A DNA stretch of 64,000 nucleotides from JAMXLO01 sp963749575 (GTDB lineage Bacteria > Pseudomonadota > Alphaproteobacteria > Acetobacterales > Acetobacteraceae). The position numbers and the translations under genes were made by a program. Each line of letters begins with the position of its first letter. The stretch's first letter is position 1. The DNA is taken from positions 248,001-312,000 of the forward strand of contig CAVVNM010000014.1 in assembly GCA_963749575.1 (NCBI GenBank), written 5' to 3'. Below, piece by piece: positions 18,229 through 26,671 of the stretch. The notes beneath the pieces were generated by a model that was not told where the DNA came from, did not search any database, and saw only the letters and a program-made list of their open reading frames with translations.

Positions 18229-19647
18229 TCAGTTGGCGGTGACGCGGTTCTGCGCCGCCATCGCCTTCGCCAGCAGCAATCCCTGCTGCAACTGGAAGTC
18301 CGTGTCGTCAGGCTTCGCGGGATCCGGCTTCGGGAAGCCCTCCGGCGGCTTGTCCGGTATCTCCTTGGCAATCGGCGGCAGGTCGGTGCGCGGCGCGGTG
18401 GCGGCATCCGGCGTGCCGCCCTGGTTCTTCAGCACGTGGTTGAGGTCGGCCTCGCGCTCCGGGCCGAAGCGTGGGGTCTCCTCGCGGGTCTCGGCCACCG
18501 TCACGTCCGGCGCGATGCCCTGGCCCTGGATCGAGCGCCCGGACGGCGTGTAGTAGCGCGCCGTGGTGAGCCGCATCGCGCCGTTGCCGGGCAGCGGGAT
18601 CACCGTCTGCACCGAGCCCTTGCCGAAGCTGCGGGTGCCGAGCAGCACGGCGCGGTGGTGATCCTGCAAGGCGCCGGCGACGATTTCGCTCGACGAGGCG
18701 GACCCGCCGTTGATCAGCACCACCAGCGGCAGGCCGTCGATGACGTCGTTGCCCTTGGCGTCCCAGCGCTGCGCGTCCTCGGTGTGGCGGGCGCGGGTGG
18801 AGACGATTTCTCCCTGGTTGATGAAGTCGCCGGAGATTGCCACCGCCTGATCCAGCAGGCCGCCAGGATTGTTGCGCAGATCGAGGATCAGCGCCTTCAG
18901 CTTGCCGCCAGCCTGCTGCTTCAGCGCCTTCACCGCCTGCTTGAGCCCTGCATCGGCCTGCTCGGTGAACTGCGTCAGGCGCAGATAGCCGATGTTGTCG
19001 GGCTCCATCCGCTGCTTGACCACCTGGATGTGGATGACCTCGCGCAGCATGGAGACCTCGACCGGCTTGTCGACGTTCTCACGCTTGATGGTCAACGTGA
19101 TCTTCGAGTTGGGCGCGCCGCGCATCTTGTCCACCGCGTCCTGCAGCGACAGGCCCTGCACGGTCTTGCCGTCCAGCGCGGTGATGATGTCGCCCGCCTT
19201 GATCCCGGCCTTGGAGGCCGGCGTGTCGTCGATCGGGCTGATCACCTTGATGAAGCCGTTGTCCTGGGTGACCTCGATGCCGAGACCGCCGAACTCACCC
19301 TTGGTCTGCACCTGCATGTCGCGGAACGCCTTGGGGTTCATGTAGCTGGAATGCGGATCGAGACCGGTCAGCATGCCGTTGATCGAGTTCTCGATCAGGT
19401 CCTTGTCATCGACCGGATCAACGTATTCCGCGCGCACGCGCTCGAACACGTCGCCGAACAGCGTCAGTAGCCGGTAGGTATCGCCGCGGCCGCTGTCCTG
19501 TGCCGCCAACGCGGCGAAGCCGAACCCGTGGCCGAGATGGCGACTGATCAGGCCGGAAGCAGGGCCGATGGCGATGCCAGCCACGAAGGCGGTGCCGGGC
19601 AGCAGGCCGGAGCGCAGACGCCGTGAGCGATGGTCCATACGTTTCAT
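18229..19647 (-). CDS. ctpA: C-terminal processing peptidase, S41 family
   Basis: 472 residues. An N-terminal signal/anchor (LLPGTAFVAGIAIGPASGLI) precedes the helical start, a PDZ domain (FGGLGIEVTQDNGFIKVISP to ITALDGKTVQGLS, about 90-170) and a protease core. The catalytic serine lies in GGSASSSEIVAGALQDHHRA and the lysine in GTRSFGKGSVQTVIPL, the Ser-Lys dyad of tail-specific proteases. It trims or degrades periplasmic proteins by their C-termini, and CtpA-type proteases often control cell wall hydrolases. Directly downstream of envC, which supports that role. Start may be 19647 or the Met three codons later. Confidence 0.94.
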   Translation of the reverse strand: MKRMDHRSRRLRSGLLPGTAFVAGIAIGPASGLISRHLGHGFGFAALAAQDSGRGDTYRLLTLFGDVFERVRAEYVDPVDDKDLIENSINGMLTGLDPHSSYMNPKAFRDMQVQTKGEFGGLGIEVTQDNGFIKVISPIDDTPASKAGIKAGDIITALDGKTVQGLSLQDAVDKMRGAPNSKITLTIKRENVDKPVEVSMLREVIHIQVVKQRMEPDNIGYLRLTQFTEQADAGLKQAVKALKQQAGGKLKALILDLRNNPGGLLDQAVAISGDFINQGEIVSTRARHTEDAQRWDAKGNDVIDGLPLVVLINGGSASSSEIVAGALQDHHRAVLLGTRSFGKGSVQTVIPLPGNGAMRLTTARYYTPSGRSIQGQGIAPDVTVAETREETPRFGPEREADLNHVLKNQGGTPDAATAPRTDLPPIAKEIPDKPPEGFPKPDPAKPDDTDFQLQQGLLLAKAMAAQNRVTAN

Positions 19648-19757
19648 CCTTCGAGCGCGTTCGCCGAAACGGCGGGTGCGCGTGACACAACCAACATCAT
19701 CTTTTCGCGCGCGCCTGGCTCCGCCGTCCAGTATTCAAATCTTACGTGTACGAGAGC

Positions 19758-21023
19758 TTAACCGCTCGCTCTCAGCCACGGCGCCGGGTTCACCGGCTGT
19801 CCATCGCGTCGCAGCTCGACATATAGCGCAGGTCGGTTGCCGGTTGAACCGGGTTCCCAGGTCGGCATGACGCCGACCGGTTCGCCGGCAGCCACGGCCT
19901 GCCCGACCTTCACATCGAGCCGGTCGAAGCCGGCGAGCACAACATGGTAGCCGCCGCCGCAATCGACGATCAACAGCAACCCGTAGCTGCGGAATGGGGC
20001 GGCGAATGCGACGCGGCCGCTGCACGCTGCGACGACACGCGCCGCCGGCGGTGCCCGATACGAGATGCCGGTGGCCGGGCCGCCTTCCGTGGCGTCCCCC
20101 CACGCGCGAACGATGGTCCCGGCAACCGGGGCGGTAAGCTGGCCGTGAGGTTGCGCCGAGCTGGCGATGGTACCGACGCCGGTCGGACGCTCCAGGTCGG
20201 CTTGGCGCTGCCGGGCCGCGGCGACTTCGTCGCTGCGCTTCTGGCGTTCGGCGCGCGCCGCTTCGTCGTGCGCCCGAACGCTCTCCGCCTGACGCTGGGC
20301 CTCGAGCTCGGTCAGCATTCCCCGCAGGGTGTCCGCGCGTGCCGCTGCATCGGCCACGCGCTGCGCCGCCGTCGCGGCATCGCCTTCCGCCCGCCGGCGT
20401 CCGGCGTCGGCGCGGGCGATCTGCTGATCGAGCGCAGCGGCTTGCGCCTGCTGCATTGCCTGTGCGGCGGCCAGCCGCGGGGCTTCGACCGCCAAGGCCT
20501 GGGCCGCCGCAGCGAGCTTGGCCTGCTCGCGGCGCAGCGCCACGGCGTCCTGGCCGAGCTGCTCCGCCAGGCCGCGCAGCACCAGCACGCCACGCAGCGT
20601 GTCCTCCGCCGATGCCGGCACCGCCAGCAAGGTCTCGGCGGGGAACAGCGACAGCCGTTCGATCAAAGGCAACAGCGGCTGCATCGTCTCGGCGCGTGCG
20701 GCGAGGCTCGCCTCGGCCTGGCGACGCTGCGTTGCCAGATCGTCCATGCGGGCAGCGGCATCGCCGGTCGCTGCCTCAGCCTGGCGCAGCCGCGCCGCGG
20801 CCGTGATGCGTTCCGCCGTCAGTCGCTGCGCCTCCGCGGCGGCCACGGTGGCACGGGCCACCGCGTCGTGCTGCGCCGCCTGCTCGGCCGCGCGGGCACG
20901 TTCCGCCTGCTCCATCTCACGATGGGCCGCAGCCTCCTTGGTCGGTCCGGCCGGGTGGGCGGCGACCGCGGTCAGGACGATCAGCGCGAGGAGGCTATTC
21001 CGCCGCGCGCGCCGCATCGGCAC
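19758..21023 (-). CDS. envC: EnvC-like murein hydrolase activator (M23/LytM, degenerate)
   Basis: 421 residues. A signal peptide (SLLALIVLTAVAAHPAG) is followed by a long alanine/glutamine-rich coiled coil from about 35 to 285, then a LytM domain (GQLTAPVAGTIVRAWGDATEG to the end). The zinc ligands of active M23 peptidases (H-x3-D and H-x-H) are absent: the last motif reads PALYVELRRDG where active enzymes have HVHFE. This fits EnvC-type regulators that activate amidases during division rather than cutting peptidoglycan. The start overlaps gpmI by 29 bases; a Met two codons in is an alternative. Confidence 0.88.
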   Translation of the reverse strand: MPMRRARRNSLLALIVLTAVAAHPAGPTKEAAAHREMEQAERARAAEQAAQHDAVARATVAAAEAQRLTAERITAAARLRQAEAATGDAAARMDDLATQRRQAEASLAARAETMQPLLPLIERLSLFPAETLLAVPASAEDTLRGVLVLRGLAEQLGQDAVALRREQAKLAAAAQALAVEAPRLAAAQAMQQAQAAALDQQIARADAGRRRAEGDAATAAQRVADAAARADTLRGMLTELEAQRQAESVRAHDEAARAERQKRSDEVAAARQRQADLERPTGVGTIASSAQPHGQLTAPVAGTIVRAWGDATEGGPATGISYRAPPAARVVAACSGRVAFAAPFRSYGLLLIVDCGGGYHVVLAGFDRLDVKVGQAVAAGEPVGVMPTWEPGSTGNRPALYVELRRDGQPVNPAPWLRASG

Positions 21024-22539
21024 GGATCAGCGAGCTGCCGGTCATCTCACGGGGCTGCTGCAGCCCCATCAGCGCCAGCAGCGTCGGCGCCACGTCGGCG
21101 AGCCTGCCGTCCTGCAGTCCAGTTGCGTCACCGCCCATCAGCAGCACCGGCACCGGGTTGGTGGTGTGCGCGGTGTGCGGGCCGCCGGTGTTCGGATCGC
21201 GCATCAGTTCGCAGTTGCCGTGGTCTGCGGTGACCAGCAGCGCGCCGCCCTGCCGTGCCACCGCAGCGGCGATCCGGCCGAGGCCGACATCCACCGTCTC
21301 CACCGCCTTGATCGCGGCAGGCAGGCTGCCGGTATGGCCGACCATGTCGGGGTTGGCGTAGTTCAGCACGATCAAATCGTACCGCTGCGAATCGATCGCC
21401 GTTACCACCCGGTCGGTGAGTTCCGGGGCCGACATCTCCGGCTGCAGGTCGTAGGTCGCCACCTTCGGCGAGGGCACCATGATGCGGTCCTCACCCGGGA
21501 ACTCGGTCTCTTGGCCGCCATTCAGGAAGTAGGTGACGTGGGGGTATTTCTCGGTCTCCGCGGTGCGGAGCTGGGCGCGCCCGGCCTCCGCCACCACCTG
21601 GCCCAGGATGCGATCCAGCCGCTCCGCCGGGAACAGCACACCAAGATACGGCGCCAATTCGTCCGAATACCGCGTCATCCCCGTGGCGGCGGCGAACCTG
21701 ATCACACGCTTGCGCGGGAAGCCATCGAATTTCGGCTCCAGCAGCGCACCGAGGATTTCCCGCACCCGGTCGGCGCGGAAATTGAAGCACAGGACGCCGT
21801 CGCCATCCTGCATGCCGTCATATTCGCCGATCACCGCCGGAACGATGAATTCGTCGCTGACATCGTGATTATACCCGTCCTGCACCGCCTCGACCGGATC
21901 GTCGAATTTCGTCCCCTCGCCCTCGGCCAACGCGGCATATGCCCTGCCGACGCGGTCCCAGCGCCGGTCGCGATCCATGGCGTAATAGCGGCCGATGACC
22001 GTCCCGATCCGCACCTCACGCGGCAGCGCCACGCGCAGCCACGTCAGGTCGTCCGCGGCGGAGCGGGGCGGGGTATCGCGGCCATCGGTGAAGGCGTGAA
22101 ATACTGTCGTCACACCGGCCTCATGCAGGATCTTCGCCAGCGCGACCGCATGGTCCTGATGCGAGTGCACGCCGCCCGGCGACATCAGGCCCATCAGATG
22201 GCAGGTGCCGCCCGACGCCTTCAACTTCGCGATCAGGTCGACCAGTGCGGGGGCGCGCGCCAGGTCGCCATCCCTGGCGGCCTGGCTGATGCGGGGCAGT
22301 TCCTGCATCACTACCCGGCCGGCGCCGATGTTGAGATGGCCGACCTCGGAATTGCCCATCTGGCCCTCGGGCAGTCCGACATCGCCGCCGGAGGTACGCA
22401 GGAAGGCGTGCGGGCAGTTCTGCCATAGCCGGTCGAAGTTCGGCTTGCGCGCCTGACGGACGGCGTTGTCGGCGGCTTCCTCGCGCCAGCCGAACCCGTC
22501 GAGGATCACCAGCATCACCGGCCGAATCGCCTGCGCCAT
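20995..22539 (-). CDS. gpmI: 2,3-bisphosphoglycerate-independent phosphoglycerate mutase
   Basis: 514 residues, the usual length. Interconverts 3- and 2-phosphoglycerate in glycolysis. The manganese-binding N-terminus is VMLVILDGFGWRE. The phosphoserine nucleophile is in GQMGNSEVGHLNIGAGR. Further signatures are HAFTDGRDTPPRSA and the C-terminal metal block NYANPDMVGHTG plus VTADHGNCELM. An AAAGGAGCT ribosome site precedes the ATG. It heads the gpmI-envC-ctpA-yibQ-rppH run conserved in alphaproteobacteria. Confidence 0.97.
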   Translation of the reverse strand: MAQAIRPVMLVILDGFGWREEAADNAVRQARKPNFDRLWQNCPHAFLRTSGGDVGLPEGQMGNSEVGHLNIGAGRVVMQELPRISQAARDGDLARAPALVDLIAKLKASGGTCHLMGLMSPGGVHSHQDHAVALAKILHEAGVTTVFHAFTDGRDTPPRSAADDLTWLRVALPREVRIGTVIGRYYAMDRDRRWDRVGRAYAALAEGEGTKFDDPVEAVQDGYNHDVSDEFIVPAVIGEYDGMQDGDGVLCFNFRADRVREILGALLEPKFDGFPRKRVIRFAAATGMTRYSDELAPYLGVLFPAERLDRILGQVVAEAGRAQLRTAETEKYPHVTYFLNGGQETEFPGEDRIMVPSPKVATYDLQPEMSAPELTDRVVTAIDSQRYDLIVLNYANPDMVGHTGSLPAAIKAVETVDVGLGRIAAAVARQGGALLVTADHGNCELMRDPNTGGPHTAHTTNPVPVLLMGGDATGLQDGRLADVAPTLLALMGLQQPREMTGSSLIRADAARAAE

Positions 22540-22686
22540 GGATCAGCTCCTTTCGCCAGACCGCAACTGGGTAGCGCCCGCCACATGGCAGAACAAGTGC
22601 GCGGCGGACCGTCCACGATCATGTCCGTTGCATGTGGCTGACCCCCCACCCAACTTGACCCCGTCACCTGAAAGGAGGGGTTAACG

Positions 22687-23133
22687 ATGGCGGTCAAGGC
22701 CAAGCCCGACGGCTATCACGCCGTCACGCCTTATCTCGTGGTCGATGGAGCGGCCAGGTTGATTGACTTCTTCGCGGAGGTGTTCGATGCCGAGGAGGTC
22801 GAGCGGTTTGCGGCACCCGGCAACCGTATTGGCCACGCCGAACTGCGCATCGGTGATTCGCTGGTGATGCTGGGCGACGCGCACGGCGAGCACGGACCGG
22901 TGCACGCAATGCTCTACGTCTACGTGGATGATATCGACGCCCCGTATCAGCGCGCGCTGGCCGCAGGTGCCACCTCGGTGCAGGCACCGGTCGACCAGTT
23001 CTATGGCGACCGCAGCGGCGGGGTGAAAGACGCGTTCGGCAATCTCTGGTGGATCGCGACGCACATCGAGGACGTGCCGCCGGTCGAACTGAAGCGGCGT
23101 GCGCAGGCGGCGCTGCAAAAGGCCGGCGGCTGA
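22687..23133 (+). CDS. PhnB-like VOC family protein
   Basis: 148 residues with the beta-alpha-beta-beta-beta folds of the glyoxalase/VOC superfamily. HAVTPYLVVDGAARLIDFF at the start and GGVKDAFGNLWWIATHIEDV at the end are typical of PhnB/YdcG-type proteins, which often lack a firm enzymatic assignment. A very strong ribosome site, AAAGGAGG, lies 8 bases before the ATG and fixes the start. It stands alone between the divergent gpmI and the convergent HbpS-like gene. Substrate unknown. Confidence 0.85.
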   Translation: MAVKAKPDGYHAVTPYLVVDGAARLIDFFAEVFDAEEVERFAAPGNRIGHAELRIGDSLVMLGDAHGEHGPVHAMLYVYVDDIDAPYQRALAAGATSVQAPVDQFYGDRSGGVKDAFGNLWWIATHIEDVPPVELKRRAQAALQKAGG

Positions 23134-23164
23134 GGGGCCGACGGCAAAGCGAGCTACGGCAGGC

Positions 23165-23695
23165 TCAGCGCGACGTGATCGCGTCGAGACCTGCCTTCGC
23201 CGTGACGCCGTCCTGGGTCGCGATGCCGCCGCTGGCACCGATCGCGCCGATCAGCTTGCCATCCACCACGATCGGGAAGCCCCCCTCGGACGCCGCGCCG
23301 TTGGACGCGGAAAGCACGGACAGCGTGGCGGGTGAGCCGCCATTGATCGCGTCGGCGAACGCCTTGCTCGGGCGACGGAACTGCGCGGCGGTGCGCGCCT
23401 TCGCCTGGGAAAACTCGATCGAGCCATACTGCGTGCCGTCCATCGTGGCGTGCGCGACAAGCTGACCGGCCGGCCCGACCACCGCTATCGCCATCTTCCA
23501 GTTGTGCTTCCTCGCCTCCGCCTCCGCGGCCATGATCGCCTGCTGCGCGGTGTCGAGACCGATTGGCGTGCCATACGGGATATCGAACGGCATGGCCTCG
23601 GGTACCGCGGCGGGCGCCTGCGCCCGCGCGACCGCGAATGCGCAGAGCAGGATCACGATGGTGGCGGCCAGCGGCAGCGCACGGCGTGTCGGCAT
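23165..23695 (-). CDS. GlcG/HbpS-family exported protein
   Basis: 176 residues with a signal peptide (ATIVILLCAFAVARAQA, cut likely after ARAQA). The domain shows GLDTAQQAIMAAEAEARKHN, MAIAVVGPAGQLVAHATMDG and GGFPIVVDGKLIGAIGASGG, the family signatures. Members include haem-binding HbpS and glycolate-utilisation GlcG; the function is poorly settled. The start was chosen at the Met that opens the signal peptide; the frame itself is open for 450 bases further upstream, into the LysE gene. It follows that exporter by 51 bases on the same strand. Confidence 0.85.
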   Translation of the reverse strand: MPTRRALPLAATIVILLCAFAVARAQAPAAVPEAMPFDIPYGTPIGLDTAQQAIMAAEAEARKHNWKMAIAVVGPAGQLVAHATMDGTQYGSIEFSQAKARTAAQFRRPSKAFADAINGGSPATLSVLSASNGAASEGGFPIVVDGKLIGAIGASGGIATQDGVTAKAGLDAITSR

Positions 23696-23745
23696 GACGG
23701 TCTCTCCCGGTCTGGTCGGCGGGGTGCGACGCGGTGTCGACCCGG

Positions 23746-24360
23746 CTACTCGCGATGCGCGAGCGCCAGCCCGATGCCGGCACCGATCAGGAACCCGCCG
23801 GAAACACGGTTGCGCAGCCTGCCGCGGATCGCAAGTACGCCGCGCACGCGTCCGGCCAGCAGTGCCCACCCGCAGTCGAGGCCGGTCGCGATGGCAAAGA
23901 AGGTCAGCGCCAGCAATGCCACCTGCGGCGCGATCGGCAGATCGGTCGCGATGAACTGCGGAAACAACGCACCGTAGAACAACAGCGTCTTGGGGTTGGT
24001 GAGCGAGATCAGAAATCCGCGCAGCGCGATAACGCGAAATGACCGCGGTTGCGGACGGGTGCGCGTCAGATCGACCGGCGCCGCGGTCCATTGCCGGATG
24101 CCGAGATAGAGCAGATAAGCAACGCCGATCCAGCGGACCCACTCGAACCAGCCGGCCAGCACGCCGAGTGTGGCAGTGAGGCCGAGCGCGGTCAGCGCAA
24201 GCTGGACCACGATCGCCGAAGCGGTTCCCACGACTGTGAGCAGGCCGTAGCGCGTGCCGTGAGCGATCGAGTTCGCCACGATCAGCGAGACGTTCGGACC
24301 GGGGATCAGGATCAGGATCACGGTGGCGAGGACGAAGCCGAAATAGAGATCGAAGTGCAT
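23746..24360 (-). CDS. LysE/RhtB-family amino-acid exporter
   Basis: 204 residues with about six hydrophobic segments. The N-terminus ILILIPGPNVSLIVANSIAH is the family signature (PGPN in helix 1), followed by GTRYGLLTVVGTASAI and RGFLISLTNPKTLLFYGAL. Proteins of this kind export amino acids or related small molecules. The Met at 24360 gives the standard N-terminus; upstream in-frame starts lack family resemblance. A promoter candidate 200 bases upstream implies a long leader with a GC-rich hairpin. Confidence 0.9.
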   Translation of the reverse strand: MHFDLYFGFVLATVILILIPGPNVSLIVANSIAHGTRYGLLTVVGTASAIVVQLALTALGLTATLGVLAGWFEWVRWIGVAYLLYLGIRQWTAAPVDLTRTRPQPRSFRVIALRGFLISLTNPKTLLFYGALFPQFIATDLPIAPQVALLALTFFAIATGLDCGWALLAGRVRGVLAIRGRLRNRVSGGFLIGAGIGLALAHRE

Positions 24361-24400
24361 TGCGTGGCCTTTGGTTCGAGCAGCCATGCGGTGCAAAGCG

Positions 24401-24433
24401 ACGCCCCGCCGCACGGCGTGTGGGGCGGGGCGT
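24401..24433 (-). promoter_or_regulatory. GC-rich hairpin in the leader of the LysE-type gene
   Basis: Perfect 10-base arms (ACGCCCCGCC and GGCGGGGCGT) with a 13-base loop, 41 bases before the exporter start. No U-run follows, so it is not a classical terminator. It may be an attenuator or a translation block, but the sequence does not decide this. Confidence 0.35.
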
Positions 24434-24561
24434 TGCGTCTGGTAAGAGGATCGTCGCGCCGGTCAGTTTGCGGCGCGAGCATCTCCGGACCGTACGCCGC
24501 CGCCGCCATTGCAGCGGTTATTCGGATTTCGGCGCACGCGGTGAGAGCGAACCATGGCGCG

Positions 24562-24589
24562 ACTATAGTGATCGAAGGGTGCCGGTCAA
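24562..24589 (-). promoter_or_regulatory. sigma70-like promoter candidate for the LysE-type gene
   Basis: On the minus strand: TTGACC, 16 bases, TATAGT. This is among the best hexamer pairs in the window (4/6 and 5/6). It points at the exporter start some 200 bases away, with no gene in between. Confidence 0.45.
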
Positions 24590-24655
24590 TCCGCCGGTGA
24601 CGGCGCACGCGCAATCGGGTGAATGGTTGGAGCCGTCGAACCGCAGAAGTATCCA

Positions 24656-24769
24656 AACACGGAGGAAGATCGAGGGCCACGGAGCGCCACGGAGGTCAAT
24701 TGCGGCGTGCGCACCGCGCATTCAATCCATCTCCGTGGCCCTCCGTGGCCCTCGATCTTCCTCCGTGTT
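24656..24769. repeat. 39-base-arm inverted repeat, CACGGA-rich
   Basis: Arms at 24656-24694 and 24731-24769 are complementary except for one base, with a 36-base loop. The left arm starts AACACGGAGGAAGATCGAGG and contains two copies of CCACGGAG. A related but distinct element lies at 48681-48777. It is intergenic, so an extragenic palindrome is the best reading. The surrounding 24361-24928 interval contains no other gene. Confidence 0.8.
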
Positions 24770-24928
24770 GAAAGCCTTGCTCCTTGCTGTCCGGCCGCTG
24801 CCGCGGGTATCGGCATGCGGACCAAGAGCGGCCGTTCAAGCCCAACACCGAATGCTCAATTCGTGCAATATCGACGCTGGCAAGGCATCCCAGGTCGGCA
24901 TGCCTTTCACCCTGGCGAAGGAGTCACC

Positions 24929-25753
24929 ATGCCCACCATCACCACCAAGGACGGCACTGAGATCTTCTACAAGGACTGGGGTTCCGGCCAGCCGATCGTG
25001 TTCAGTCACGGCTGGCCGCTGTCGGCCGACGATTGGGACACGCAGTTGCTGTTCTTTCTGGGTCATGGCTATCGCGTCATCGCCCACGACCGCCGCGGCC
25101 ACGGTCGCTCCACCCAGACCGCCGACGGTCACGACATGGACCATTATGCCGACGACCTTGCGGCACTGACCGCACATCTCGATCTGCGGAACGCGATCCA
25201 TGTCGGCCATTCCACCGGGGGCGGCGAGGTGACGCACTATCTGGCACGGCATGGCGACGGCCGGGTCGCCAAGGCAGCGCTGATCAGCGCCGTGCCGCCG
25301 CTCATGTTGAAGACGGCGGCCAACCCGCTCGGCCTTCCCGCGGCGGTGTTCGATGACCTGCAGGCGCAACTCGCCGCCAATCGCTCGCAATTCTATCGCG
25401 ACGTGCCGGCTGGGCCGTTCTACGGCTACAATCGCCCCGGCGCCAAAGCCTCGGAGGCCGTCATCCAGAATTGGTGGCGCCAGGGCATGATGGGCGGCGC
25501 CAAGGCGCACTACGACGGCATTGTGGCGTTTTCCCAAACCGATTTCACCGAAGACCTCAAGCAGATCGCGGTCCCGGTGTTGGTCATGCATAGCGAAGAC
25601 GACCAGATCGTGCCGTATGTCGCTGCCGGGCCGTTGGCTGCCAGGCTGCTGAAGAATGGCACCCTGAAGACCTACCGGGACTTCCCGCACGGCATGCCGA
25701 CGACGCATGCGGAGACGATCAATTCCGACCTGTTGGCGTTCATCAAAAGCTAA
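24929..25753 (+). CDS. alpha/beta hydrolase, non-haem chloroperoxidase/esterase type
   Basis: 274 residues. Begins MPTITTKDGTEIFYKDWGSG, contains oxyanion-loop HGWPLSADDW, the RVIAHDRRGHGRS block, the nucleophile elbow GHSTGGGE (Ser near 98), an acid in VPVLVMHSEDDQIVP and a catalytic His in FPHGMPTTHAE. This is the cofactor-free haloperoxidase/arylesterase family; in cells most act as esterases or lactonases. GAAGGAG lies 6 bases before the ATG, fixing the start. No operon partner. Confidence 0.92.
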   Translation: MPTITTKDGTEIFYKDWGSGQPIVFSHGWPLSADDWDTQLLFFLGHGYRVIAHDRRGHGRSTQTADGHDMDHYADDLAALTAHLDLRNAIHVGHSTGGGEVTHYLARHGDGRVAKAALISAVPPLMLKTAANPLGLPAAVFDDLQAQLAANRSQFYRDVPAGPFYGYNRPGAKASEAVIQNWWRQGMMGGAKAHYDGIVAFSQTDFTEDLKQIAVPVLVMHSEDDQIVPYVAAGPLAARLLKNGTLKTYRDFPHGMPTTHAETINSDLLAFIKS

Positions 25754-25816
25754 TCCGTCGGCAATCCCGGGCACCGCCTGCGAGCCTCGCGTCGACCCGA
25801 CGACATCCGCAACCGG

Positions 25817-26599
25817 CTATTGCGGTGCCCAGCCGGTCATGCATGCCAGCCGCAGGGTTGCCGCCACGCGGCCGCCCGGTTGCGGCAATCCCGCCAGCGC
25901 TGCCGCGAACAGCGCCCGCGGCGGTACCCGCCGGTCGCGCACGCGCAGGGCATTCGCCTCCCCGGCGGCGCGCAGGTCGTGCAGCAGCGCGAGCGGGTCC
26001 GCATAGAGCAGTCGCATATCCTCCACATCGGCGACCGGCAGCGCGAACCCCGCGCGTTGCAGCAGCGCGGCACAGTCGCGCAACTCGACGAACGGCGAGA
26101 CCCGCGGCGCGGCGCCGCCGGTCAGCGCGGCCTCGGCCTCGGTCAGCGCCTGCCGCAGCTCCGCCAGCGTGCCAAGTGCCGGCAGGCTGGCCAGCAGCAG
26201 CCCGCCCGGGCGCAGCGCGAGACGCAACTGGATCAGCGTACCGGGCAGATCGTTGACCCAATGCAGCGACAGGCTTGCCACCACCAGATCGAAGCTGCCT
26301 GGCGCGAACGGCAGGAACTCCTCGTCCGCTGCCACCGCCGGCCCGCCGTTCAGCACCGCCATCGCCGGTGACAGATCGCTGCTCACCACCGCGATGCCGC
26401 GCGCCCGCAGCAGCGGCGCCACCACGCCGCGGCCGCCGACATCGAGTGCCTGCGTGAACCGACGCGTCGTGTCCTCCAGCCGGTCGAGCAGCCGCTCGGC
26501 CGCGTCGCGCAGCAACTCGGCGACGCTGCCTACCGCAGGCGCGGCGCGATCGCGGTGCCGCCGCACCGCGACGCGGTCGAACACCTCGGGGTCCATCAC
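25817..26599 (-). CDS. SAM-dependent methyltransferase, NDUFAF5/BioC-like
   Basis: 260 residues. It begins with VFDRVAVRRHRDRAA, a signature of a small alphaproteobacterial methyltransferase family related to BioC and to the complex I assembly factor NDUFAF5. The SAM site is unusual (ALDVGGRGVVAPLL in place of D-G-G), followed by VVSSDLSPAMA, EEFLPFAPGSFDLVVASLSL and HWVNDLPGTL. It is divergent from the rhodanese/comF genes; in many alphaproteobacteria this gene lies next to comF. The substrate is not known from sequence. Confidence 0.82.
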   Translation of the reverse strand: MMDPEVFDRVAVRRHRDRAAPAVGSVAELLRDAAERLLDRLEDTTRRFTQALDVGGRGVVAPLLRARGIAVVSSDLSPAMAVLNGGPAVAADEEFLPFAPGSFDLVVASLSLHWVNDLPGTLIQLRLALRPGGLLLASLPALGTLAELRQALTEAEAALTGGAAPRVSPFVELRDCAALLQRAGFALPVADVEDMRLLYADPLALLHDLRAAGEANALRVRDRRVPPRALFAAALAGLPQPGGRVAATLRLACMTGWAPQ

Positions 26600-26625
26600 C
26601 TCCCTGTGCGCCCACCGCCCCTCGT

Positions 26626-26654
26626 TGCCAAGCGTTCTCCCCCGCGCCTAGGCT
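26626..26654 (+). promoter_or_regulatory. promoter candidate for the rhodanese-comF genes
   Basis: TTGCCA, 17 bases, TAGGCT, ending 17 bases before the ATG at 26672 with an AGGAGG ribosome site in between. Good -35 and spacing; moderate -10. Confidence 0.4.
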
Positions 26655-26671
26655 GCCGCAGGAGGGCCATC

